A stretch of 6,036 nucleotides of DNA from JBGOUJ01 sp041477005. Lineage in GTDB: Bacteria > Acidobacteriota > Terriglobia > Bryobacterales > JACQDG01. Positions 1 to 5,881 of the stretch are shown here, piece after piece; position 1 is the first letter of the stretch; every line of letters begins with the position of its first letter. The stretch is taken from the NCBI GenBank assembly GCA_041477005.1, contig JBGOUJ010000476.1, positions 1 to 6,036 on the forward strand, in the 5' to 3' direction. The notes beneath the pieces are model-generated. The model ran no database searches. It worked only from the letters and a program-made list of their open reading frames with translations, and was not told the DNA's origin. The translations under genes and the position numbers were made by a program.

Positions 1-2009
1 CCTTCCGCGCCGTCAATCGCTGGTGGAGTGAGACATCCAGCCAAGGCCCATCCATTCAATGGGTCCAGGCGGACTTCTTTGCCGACGCTCCAGCGCGAGG
101 CCGAACGGTCTATCACCTGCGGCTCTCTGACGACCCATCCCCCGCCCCGGCCGCGGCTCTCCGAGTAGAAGCTGCTCCGGAGCAGATCACCGTCAACACC
201 GGGCCCCTCGCCTTCACCGTGCACAAAACCGGCCCGATCCTCGATGCTCCCGGCCTGCGCGGCGTCGATTTTTTGCTGCGAACCGACGAGCGCATCTACA
301 AAGCGAGCTGGTGGCCCGGCTCCGACCTGGTGATCGAGGAGCAGAACCCCATTCGCATCGTTCTCAAGCGGACCGGCCTGCACGCCTGGAGCAACCATGA
401 GGATCGCGCCCTCGATTACACGGTTCGTATCATCGCCTACGCCGGCCATCCCTACATCCGCATCGTATATAGCTTTATCAACCGCCAGGGCCGCGAGATG
501 AGCGACTTCGTCCGCCTCGACGGCTTGTGGCTGCAGGGCCGCCTGGAGCATCCGGCCGAGCCGGTAAACATCGAGCAGCTCGGGGCCGAGCCGCGACGCC
601 CGGGCTGGTTCGAAGCAGGCGGCATCGGCGTCGGCGTGCGCTGGTTCTGGCAGCTTTACCCCAAGGGTTTCGAGGTGCGCCCCGACGGCCTGATGCGTCT
701 CGCGCTTTTCCCTGAGACGGCCCGCCCGCAGAACATTTACACCGGCGTGGCCATGACCCACGAAATGATCCTGGCGTTTGACAAGGAAAAATTGATCGCG
801 CAACTGGACGACCCCCTCTATGCGGTCGCCCCGCCCAAATGGTATACGCGCGAGACCCACGCCCTCGGCCGCCTGGTCGAATCCTCGCCGGAGGCCATCC
901 GGCCGCAGTACTGGCCGCTCATCCAGCGCTACGATCGGTGGCTCGTCTCGTCGCGAGAGGCAGTGCTCGCCAAGCGCGACCGTGGCTTCGAGTTCCAGGG
1001 CCGGCGGTTCGACGAATACGGCATGCTCAATTTCGGCGATGCCCTGCACTTACTGGTGACCAATGAGAGCCGCCCCGGTTTCGGCATCCAATGGGAAACG
1101 GAATACTACGATTTCCCCCACGCCCTGTTTCTGCACTTCTTCCGCACGGGCGACATGAAGTCGTTCCGCACGGCCATCGAAGCCGCCGCCCATCTGGCCG
1201 ACGTCGATATCTCGCATCACGAGGGGGAGCCCGGACGCGACGGCGCTCCCCGCACCGGCCCCGGCCTGAATCACTGGACCCGCTACTCGAACGGCGTCTT
1301 CATCTCCTCGACCAGTTGGGCGTTCTACAAGAACGAAGGCCTGTTCGACCGCTACCTGCTGACCGGCGATCTGTGGTCGCGCGACGTGGCACGGCTTTCG
1401 GCCGATTTCGGCGTCACCTTCAACGGCCTGGACATCCACACCAACACCCGCTCGATCGGGCACGGCCTGTTCGCCCTGCTGAAAGCGTATGAAGTTTTTG
1501 GCGACAGGAAATATCTCGACCGCGCGCAGTGGATCGTCGATTGCGTGCAGGCGTGGCAGGATGGCGAGGTCGCCAAGCTCCAGAATCTGAATCCCCGAGT
1601 CGTCTGGGACGCCAAATTCAAGGGCGGCTACAGCGACCAATCCTGGATGTACGGCATTGCGCTCGAAGCGATGGCGCAGGCGTCGCAAACGTTCCAGCGT
1701 CCGGAAATGCCGGCTTACATGCGCCGCGCCATCGAGTGGATCTTCGCCAATCCTCGCGAGTGGAACCCGGAGCGGCGCATCTTCATCAACCAGCCCATTC
1801 ACACGGTGATGCTTACGCCGGGGCTGGCTTACATCGCCGAGACCAGCGGCGAAAAGAAGTATTGGGACGTGGCTTACGATGGCTTCGCACGGCAGACGGA
1901 GGAAGGAGCCGTCACCGACAGACTAAAACTATTCGCGCAACTGTTCCGCAACTCCCAGCGATTTCCGTGGTATCTCTCGATCGAGTCTCCCGTGCCCTGG
2001 GTCAAGTAG
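1..2009 (+). CDS. Exo-rhamnogalacturonan lyase-like protein, PcRGLX/YetA family (5'-partial)
   Basis: This is probably a polysaccharide lyase acting on rhamnogalacturonan I, the PL26-type PcRGLX/YetA family. The frame is open from base 3, giving 668 visible residues ending at TAG 2007-2009. No ATG occurs before the GTG at 219, and the 72 upstream residues look like genuine family sequence (SIQWVQADFFADAP, then ITVNTGPLAFTV), so the true start lies left of the window and 219 is not the start. The family, from memory, is a RIFT barrel, a beta-sandwich and an alpha/alpha toroid. The first two would span roughly residues 1-270, including MTHEMILAF near 251-259. The toroid follows, with HLADVDISHHEG near 397, NEGLFDRYLLTGD near 444, RSIGHGLFALLKAYEVFGD near 483 and QSWMYGIALEA near 546. 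Relatives are about 850 residues, so around 200 are missing. It converges on a GH105 gene, which fits rhamnogalacturonan breakdown. Family assignment is by recalled motifs; substrate is inferred. Confidence 0.87.
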   Translation, partial: FRAVNRWWSETSSQGPSIQWVQADFFADAPARGRTVYHLRLSDDPSPAPAAALRVEAAPEQITVNTGPLAFTVHKTGPILDAPGLRGVDFLLRTDERIYKASWWPGSDLVIEEQNPIRIVLKRTGLHAWSNHEDRALDYTVRIIAYAGHPYIRIVYSFINRQGREMSDFVRLDGLWLQGRLEHPAEPVNIEQLGAEPRRPGWFEAGGIGVGVRWFWQLYPKGFEVRPDGLMRLALFPETARPQNIYTGVAMTHEMILAFDKEKLIAQLDDPLYAVAPPKWYTRETHALGRLVESSPEAIRPQYWPLIQRYDRWLVSSREAVLAKRDRGFEFQGRRFDEYGMLNFGDALHLLVTNESRPGFGIQWETEYYDFPHALFLHFFRTGDMKSFRTAIEAAAHLADVDISHHEGEPGRDGAPRTGPGLNHWTRYSNGVFISSTSWAFYKNEGLFDRYLLTGDLWSRDVARLSADFGVTFNGLDIHTNTRSIGHGLFALLKAYEVFGDRKYLDRAQWIVDCVQAWQDGEVAKLQNLNPRVVWDAKFKGGYSDQSWMYGIALEAMAQASQTFQRPEMPAYMRRAIEWIFANPREWNPERRIFINQPIHTVMLTPGLAYIAETSGEKKYWDVAYDGFARQTEEGAVTDRLKLFAQLFRNSQRFPWYLSIESPVPWVK

Positions 2010-2017
2010 TTCCGGAC

Positions 2018-2117
2018 GGTCGAACAGAAGTTCTCTGCGTCTCCGCGTCTCCGCGGTTGATTCTAAGCTTGGAGGCCGGAATTCACCGCGGAGACGCAGA
2101 GAACTTCTGTTCGATCC
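2018..2117. repeat. Two inverted copies of a ~39-46 nt element; perfect 28-bp inverted repeat, possible bidirectional terminator
   Basis: The gap between the two convergent stop codons holds one short element twice, in opposite orientation: 2018-2063 and 2079-2117. Arms 2020-2047 and 2087-2114 are exact reverse complements (28 bp) around a 39-nt spacer. The left copy carries an 8-bp tandem duplication (GCGTCTCC twice) that the right copy lacks. The outer flanks GAAT and CCGCG are shared, with two mismatches between the copies. The position, ending just before the GH105 stop on one side and starting 9 bases after the lyase stop on the other, suits transcription termination for both genes. Neither side has a T-run, so it is not a textbook intrinsic terminator. 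It may equally be a dispersed intergenic repeat; similar 'gagacgcagagaac' words seem familiar from other bacterial genomes, but this could not be checked. Confidence 0.85.
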
Positions 2118-3823
2118 TACCTGTAGCTCGCCGCTTCGGTGGCAGCCAGTAGGGCCATGGCGCCGCCTCGCGGGTCGGGGCCGAGGATGGCGGTCCGGTC
2201 GAGATAATCCCGCAAACTCCGCTGCTTTCCGGTTCCGGTACAGACGTCAACCAGGTCCCCATTCGGGGCCACGCGGGTACGGATCGCATACCAGGCACGG
2301 TCGATAGCCGCCGCATACTTTTCCCGATCCAGCCATCCGGCTCGGACGCCTCTCATCATCGCGAAGGTAATCATGCAGGTGGCCGTTAGCTCGCGATAGC
2401 TGGCAGGCACGTCAATCACCTCGTGCCACGCGCCGGTTGGGTCCTGGTGAGGCAATAGGGCTTGTATATGCGCGCGGAAGGCCTGCAGTATTTCTGCGCG
2501 GCCCGGATAGTCCTGCGGCAAATCCGTCAGGCTGAGGGCGAGACCGAGGGCCGGAAAGCCGTTACCGCGTCCCCAGGCGGCCTCATCGAGCGGCGAATGC
2601 CGGTGCAAGCCATCGGGACGGAGCGTGAGCTTGAGCATGAATCCCATGTGGCGCAGGCACATGTCGAAGTACTTTGGCTCTCCAGTCAGGCGGCCGGCCT
2701 GGGCCAGAATGGGGCAACCCATAAAGAACGCATCACTCATCTCGTTGTGAAAGGGCATGGCGTCTTTTGGGCTGCCTCGCTCATCGAAGCCAAAATCGGC
2801 CGCAGCACGCACCAGCTCGATGTAGCGGGGTTTCGCGGTAAAGCGAGCCAGCTCGCCGAACACCAGATTTCCCGCCAGATCGCTGCCCGTCGGTTTTGCC
2901 GGCATCGCGGGCTTCGCCCCCGTAAAGTAGGGCGCAACGATTCTTTCGACATCCGCCAGCGGCCGGGGATCGTTGGCCAGCTCTCCCAAGCGAATCCGCC
3001 CCAGCAGCGACAGGGCGGAGATGTAAACTACCTGATCCAGCTCGTGGCCATAGGGAACGCTCAATTGCCGCGCCACTTCGAGCGGCGTGCGCGTCAATCG
3101 ACGTTGTATCTCGCGGCGCGCCGGAGAGGGGCCGCGGAGCTGCAATTTCTGCAAAGCGGCGAGCAGGGCGCGGAATGGCGCCGCTTCTGAATTCGCCGGC
3201 ACATCCATTCGTACTGCCGGGACCGTTCCCGTCCCGCTCGGCTTGAGCCGCACCAGTTGCGAAACGAGCTCATCGGAGGGGGCCAGGGCGTGAGCGGGCT
3301 TCAAGGCCGCGGACAGTCGCCCGAGCGGCTCGGCTTCGGGGATGTACCAGGTCGCCCGCTCACCGGCGCGGAGCTCAACCACCAGGTCGGGGGCATGCAT
3401 GCCGATCCAGCGCCAGAGGTATGCCGCTTCGGGCTCGTTGGGGCCCCCGTAAGCTTCGCCCTGCGGCGGGTATCCGCGATCCGGGTGTGCAGCGGCTCCG
3501 TCGGGGTCTGCATTCGGGACAACCGAAATCGCAAAATTCCCTTGAAACGGCTTGGCATCTCTGGCGGTATAGAACCATGCTGCCAGGCGTTGCGCAGAGG
3601 CCACCGAACTCGCCGATTTGTCCAATCCACCGATCAGAAGGATTCGCGTTTTCGCGGTGTTGTAGTTGAGATCATCAGCCGTGAGCCAGCATTCGATCGG
3701 CGTTGCCCGGCGGGTCACCCCCAGCGCCGAACGAATCATTCCGGGCGGAGCAGTTTGCGCGCCGAGGCCGGCCGCCAGGACCAGACTTGCCAGGCACGCT
3801 CGCAGGGGAATCGCTTGCAGCAT
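2117..3823 (-). CDS. Secreted unsaturated rhamnogalacturonyl hydrolase (GH105) with N-terminal degenerate M14-like domain
   Basis: The 568-residue protein likely removes 4,5-unsaturated galacturonic acid from rhamnogalacturonan fragments outside the cytoplasm. Residues 1-22 form a signal peptide (Arg8, hydrophobic run 11-21, cleavage probably after Ala22). Residues about 44-230 resemble an M14 metallocarboxypeptidase fold: IGGLDKSASSV (64-74), VVPNADPDG (101-109) and DLVVELRAGE (146-155) sit where the zinc motif HxxE, the NPDG loop and the third zinc-ligand His are expected, but the ligands are absent. Residues about 255-568 are a GH105 (alpha/alpha)6 barrel. Against B. subtilis YteR from memory, Asp315 fits Asp88, Asp364 in SDAFFMGCP fits the catalytic Asp143, His409 fits His189, and Arg419 in WGRGNGF fits Arg213. 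The last position, usually Trp, is Phe423. The ATG start is supported by a Shine-Dalgarno GGAG 8 bases upstream. It converges with the lyase and diverges from the ROK gene. The GH105 call is firm; the M14 call is moderate. Confidence 0.9.
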   Translation of the reverse strand: MLQAIPLRACLASLVLAAGLGAQTAPPGMIRSALGVTRRATPIECWLTADDLNYNTAKTRILLIGGLDKSASSVASAQRLAAWFYTARDAKPFQGNFAISVVPNADPDGAAAHPDRGYPPQGEAYGGPNEPEAAYLWRWIGMHAPDLVVELRAGERATWYIPEAEPLGRLSAALKPAHALAPSDELVSQLVRLKPSGTGTVPAVRMDVPANSEAAPFRALLAALQKLQLRGPSPARREIQRRLTRTPLEVARQLSVPYGHELDQVVYISALSLLGRIRLGELANDPRPLADVERIVAPYFTGAKPAMPAKPTGSDLAGNLVFGELARFTAKPRYIELVRAAADFGFDERGSPKDAMPFHNEMSDAFFMGCPILAQAGRLTGEPKYFDMCLRHMGFMLKLTLRPDGLHRHSPLDEAAWGRGNGFPALGLALSLTDLPQDYPGRAEILQAFRAHIQALLPHQDPTGAWHEVIDVPASYRELTATCMITFAMMRGVRAGWLDREKYAAAIDRAWYAIRTRVAPNGDLVDVCTGTGKQRSLRDYLDRTAILGPDPRGGAMALLAATEAASYR

Positions 3824-3831
3824 AGCGGGAG

Positions 3832-3835
3832 CTCC
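3832..3835 (-). promoter_or_regulatory. Ribosome binding site of the GH105 gene
   Basis: On the minus strand GGAG (plus-strand CTCC) lies 8 bases before the ATG at 3823. It is the only clear, well-placed Shine-Dalgarno sequence among the starts in this window and supports the chosen start, which also gives a complete signal peptide. Confidence 0.6.
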
Positions 3836-3927
3836 GTTGCATTATCGCTCAACCCGCTTTTCTGATGAGCGCGATTTGGCCTGCATCGTAGCACGTAGCG
3901 CTGATCGAACGGGCGCTGTAGAAGTCG

Positions 3928-3936
3928 TGATACCCT
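3928..3936 (+). promoter_or_regulatory. Candidate extended -10 promoter for the ROK gene
   Basis: TGATACCCT matches the layout of an extended -10 (TGn followed by a TANNNT hexamer at 3931-3936). Transcription would start near 3943, only about three bases before the GTG at 3946, implying a leaderless or nearly leaderless mRNA. That agrees with the lack of any Shine-Dalgarno sequence upstream of this start. No convincing -35 is seen. The same TCGTGATA octamer lies upstream of the gene at 5882. Confidence 0.35.
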
Positions 3937-3945
3937 AACTGGCCT

Positions 3946-4890
3946 GTGGAGTGCGTCGTCGTAGGCCTGGATATCGGCGGCACGAAGCTCGCGGGCGGCG
4001 TGCTCACTGGCGAGGCCCGCCTCCTCGAACGCCGCGAACGGCCCACGCGGGCGCAGGAGGGCGCCGAGGTGTCGCTCGGCGAGGTCTACGCGATCCTCGC
4101 CGAGCTGGCTGCGGCCGCGGCCTCCCATGGTCCCCTCGCCGGCATCGGCATCTGCGCCCCCGGGCCCCTGAATCCCGAGACCGGCGTCATCTTCAACCCC
4201 ACCAACATGCCGGGCTGGCTCAATATCCCGCTGGCCGCAGAAGTCTCACGCCGCTTCGACGTTCCCTGCCGCATCGAGAACGACGCCAACGGCGCAGGCC
4301 TCGCTGAAGCCATGTTCGGAGCCGCCCGCGGCTTCTCGCGCGTCTTCTACGCAACGATCAGCACTGGCATCGGAACGGGCATCATTTTTGACCGGCGCGT
4401 CTACCACGGCAAGAACGGCGCGGCCGGCGAGGGCGGCCACCTCACCATCGACTACCGCAGCCCGGTCACTTGCAACTGCGGCAGCATCGGCTGCATCGAA
4501 GCGCTGGCCTCCGGCTCCTCGATCGCCCGCCGCGCTCGCGAGGTGGGCTTCCCCGAGCCGGTCAGCGCCGAAACCGTCGCCCGCGCGGCGGCCGCCGGCG
4601 ACCCGCTCGCCTCCCGCCTGATCGAGGAGACCACGGAGATGCTCGGCGCCTGGCTCGGCAGCGTCGTCAGCCTGCTCGACCCCGACATCATCATCATCGG
4701 CGGCGGCGTCATCCGAATGGGCGAGCCGCTGTTTCAGAAGCTCCGTGAAACCGTCCCTCGCCGCACGATCAACCCGTTCGCCGCCCAAACGCCGATCGTG
4801 CCGGCGCAACTTGAGAGCGATGTGGGCATCTACGGCGCCGCCGCGGTAATGCTCGCTCCGGCGCCCCGGCCGGCGGCGCCCGGCTCCTGA
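3946..4890 (+). CDS. ROK family sugar kinase, glucokinase-like
   Basis: This 314-residue cytoplasmic protein should transfer phosphate from ATP to a hexose; glucose is the usual substrate for this subtype, but other hexoses or N-acylhexosamines are possible. All ROK hallmarks are present: phosphate-binding DIGGTK (9-14), APGPLNPETG (71-80), NPTNMPGWLNIPL (84-96), ENDAN with the catalytic base Asp113 (111-115), STGIGTGIIFD (139-149), EGGH with zinc ligand His165 (162-165), and the zinc cluster CNCGSIGC with Cys176, Cys178 and Cys183. IIIIGGGV (248-255) is the C-terminal nucleotide-site strand. There is no N-terminal helix-turn-helix, so it is a kinase and not a ROK repressor. The GTG start is the only one available, because an in-frame stop lies at 3928-3930 and the DIGGTK motif follows at once. 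A short Pro/Ala-rich tail (about 304-314) ends the protein. A link to the pectin genes is unproven. Confidence 0.93.
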   Translation: MECVVVGLDIGGTKLAGGVLTGEARLLERRERPTRAQEGAEVSLGEVYAILAELAAAAASHGPLAGIGICAPGPLNPETGVIFNPTNMPGWLNIPLAAEVSRRFDVPCRIENDANGAGLAEAMFGAARGFSRVFYATISTGIGTGIIFDRRVYHGKNGAAGEGGHLTIDYRSPVTCNCGSIGCIEALASGSSIARRAREVGFPEPVSAETVARAAAAGDPLASRLIEETTEMLGAWLGSVVSLLDPDIIIIGGGVIRMGEPLFQKLRETVPRRTINPFAAQTPIVPAQLESDVGIYGAAAVMLAPAPRPAAPGS

Positions 4891-4892
4891 AC

Positions 4893-4906
4893 CCCATTGT
4901 GATGGG
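4893..4906 (+). terminator. Weak stem-loop after the ROK gene
   Basis: CCCAT (4893-4897) and ATGGG (4902-4906) can pair around a TGTG loop two bases after the ROK stop codon. The stem is only 5 bp and no T-run follows, so a terminator role is weakly supported. Confidence 0.2.
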
Positions 4907-4917
4907 ACCACCCCGTC

Positions 4918-4930
4918 TTAATTAAGGAGG
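4918..4930 (+). promoter_or_regulatory. Strong Shine-Dalgarno-like sequence with no start codon nearby
   Basis: TTAATTAA (4918-4925) runs into TAAGGAGG (4923-4930), a full match to the anti-Shine-Dalgarno end of 16S rRNA. No ATG, GTG or TTG follows within 5-12 bases; the fpg ATG is 78 bases past its end and has no Shine-Dalgarno of its own. It may act on fpg through the hairpin at 4941-4992, mark a lost small ORF, or be chance. Confidence 0.4.
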
Positions 4931-4940
4931 CAGAGGAAAT

Positions 4941-4992
4941 ATTCGAATCGCAACGGGCGGTTTCTGTCGTGAAATCCCGTTGCATTTCGAAT
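4941..4992 (+). repeat. Imperfect inverted repeat (hairpin) in the fpg leader
   Basis: Arms 4941-4957 and 4976-4992 are 17 nt each and match at 15 of 17 positions, with two adjacent central mismatches, around an 18-nt loop. The inner GCAACGGG/CCCGTTGC block is a perfect 8-bp stem, and the outer part is built on the TTCGAA palindrome (ATTCGAAT in the left arm). It lies between the ROK stop and the fpg start, so it could terminate ROK transcription, protect an mRNA end or act in the fpg leader. No T-run follows it. Confidence 0.65.
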
Positions 4993-5008
4993 CCTCGCTG
5001 GCTGTTAA

Positions 5009-5827
5009 ATGCCCGAACTGCCCGAAGTGGAAGCCGTGTGCCGCATCGTCGAGCGCGCCCTCCGGGGCCGCCGCATCGTCTCGGCCCACATTTTCCGCCG
5101 CCGCATCTGCGCCCCGCAAACCCCGGAAGCATTCTCCAAGCTGGTCGCCGGCCGCCGCGTCACCTCGATCGAGCGGCGCGGCAAGAACATCCTCATCCAC
5201 CTCGAGGGCTTGACCCTCTTGGCCCACCTCCGCATGACCGGCAACCTTCACTCGATTGCCGGCGGCGCGCTCGCGGCCCGCCTCCGGCCCGTGACTGTCT
5301 CCGCCCACCTCCTCCTGGACGACGGCCGCACCCTGGTCTTCGACGACCCTCGCGGCCTCGGCGCGATGCGCGCGCTGGAGGCGGGGAGCCTCGCTAAGGT
5401 CCTCGCATCCGTCGGCGTCGATCCCCTAGCCCCAGACTTCACGCCGGACCGCCTTCGCTCGCTCGTGCGCTCCAGTCGCGCCCCCATCAAGCTCCTGTTG
5501 ATGGACCAGCACAAGATCGCCGGCCTCGGGAATATCTACGCCGCCGAAGCGCTCTACCGCAGCCGCATCGACCCGCGCCGTCCGGCCCATAGCCTCAGCG
5601 ATCTCCGCTTGGCCCGCCTCCACCGCGCCATCGTTGCCGTCCTGCGCCAAGCCCTCCCATCCGCCACACGAGCCTACCGGCGCCCGGGCGCCTTCGCCGA
5701 AGCCGAGTCCTTCAACCCCGCCGTCTACGGCCGTGAAGGCCTCCCCTGCCGGCGCTGCCGCCGCCCGATCCGGCGCCTCCAGCAGGGCGGCCGCTCGACC
5801 TATCTTTGCCCTCACTGCCAGCGGTAG
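5009..5827 (+). CDS. mutM: Formamidopyrimidine-DNA glycosylase / AP lyase (Fpg, MutM)
   Basis: The enzyme excises oxidised purines such as 8-oxoguanine and formamidopyrimidines from DNA and then cuts the abasic strand by beta,delta-elimination (base excision repair, cytoplasm). The 272-residue length is normal. MPELPEVE fixes the start at ATG 5009, because Pro2 is the catalytic nucleophile after Met removal and Glu3 assists. Lys59 in RRGKNIL is the conserved beta-hairpin lysine, and Met76 in HLRMTG is the first void-filling residue. The helix-two-turn-helix includes MDQHKIAGLGNIYAAEAL (165-182) with Asn175. The C-terminal zinc finger uses Cys247, Cys250, Cys267 and Cys270, with Arg262 at its tip. 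One departure: the usual DPRRFG loop reads DPRGLG (113-118), so the third void-filling residue is Leu117 and not Phe. No Shine-Dalgarno precedes the start; a strong one lies 78 bases upstream. It follows the ROK gene on the same strand, and co-transcription is possible but unproven. Confidence 0.97.
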   Translation: MPELPEVEAVCRIVERALRGRRIVSAHIFRRRICAPQTPEAFSKLVAGRRVTSIERRGKNILIHLEGLTLLAHLRMTGNLHSIAGGALAARLRPVTVSAHLLLDDGRTLVFDDPRGLGAMRALEAGSLAKVLASVGVDPLAPDFTPDRLRSLVRSSRAPIKLLLMDQHKIAGLGNIYAAEALYRSRIDPRRPAHSLSDLRLARLHRAIVAVLRQALPSATRAYRRPGAFAEAESFNPAVYGREGLPCRRCRRPIRRLQQGGRSTYLCPHCQR

Positions 5828-5856
5828 CCGGATTGGCGCGACGCATAGCCCCTTCG

Positions 5857-5865
5857 TGATATCAT
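5857..5865 (+). promoter_or_regulatory. Candidate extended -10 promoter for the gene at 5882
   Basis: TGATATCAT fits TGn plus a TATAAT-like hexamer (TATCAT, 5860-5865; 5 of 6 matches). Transcription would begin near 5872, about ten bases before the GTG start. No good -35 lies at the usual spacing; TTGGCG at 5833-5838 is 21 bases away. It shares the octamer TCGTGATA (5854-5861) with the region before the ROK gene. Confidence 0.4.
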
Positions 5866-5881
5866 TCCCGTCAGATACCTC

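Larger units (their letters stand above)
3824..3945. promoter_or_regulatory. Divergent intergenic region between the GH105 and ROK genes
   Basis: These 122 bases must carry the start signals for both divergent genes. On the minus strand a GATAAT (plus-strand 3841-3846) looks like a -10 element, but it sits so close to the Shine-Dalgarno that the start point would overlap it, so it is doubtful. Two direct repeats are visible on the plus strand: CGTAGC at 3887-3892 and 3894-3899, and GCGCTG at 3898-3903 and 3913-3918. They could be regulator contacts but are short. No ORF here has credible coding character. Confidence 0.4.

Noticed and set aside
219..221. GTG at 219 as the start of the rhamnogalacturonan lyase gene
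   Set aside because: The frame is open to the left edge, and the 72 residues before it fit the family's N-terminal barrel, so the gene is 5'-partial.
1050..1802. Long minus-strand ORF (250 codons) inside the lyase gene
   Set aside because: It is antisense to a well-supported gene, has no recognisable domain, and long shadow frames are expected in GC-rich DNA.
2018..2117. CRISPR array or insertion-sequence ends
   Set aside because: There are only two copies, inverted, with no regular spacers, no transposase and no target duplication seen.
2462..3865. Plus-strand ORFs of 242 and 202 codons opposite the GH105 gene
   Set aside because: The GH105 frame has a signal peptide, a Shine-Dalgarno and family motifs; the opposite frames show none.
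3946..4890. ROK-family transcriptional repressor
   Set aside because: There is no N-terminal helix-turn-helix; the protein begins directly with the kinase phosphate-binding motif and keeps the catalytic Asp.
4246..4911. Minus-strand ORF opposite the ROK gene
   Set aside because: It is Ala/Asp/Gly-rich shadow sequence opposite clear ROK motifs.
4939..5397. A small gene served by the strong Shine-Dalgarno at 4923-4930, in the frame entering at ATA 4939 or GTG 4969
   Set aside because: No standard start is at the right spacing, and the product overlaps fpg as an Arg/Pro-rich out-of-frame translation.
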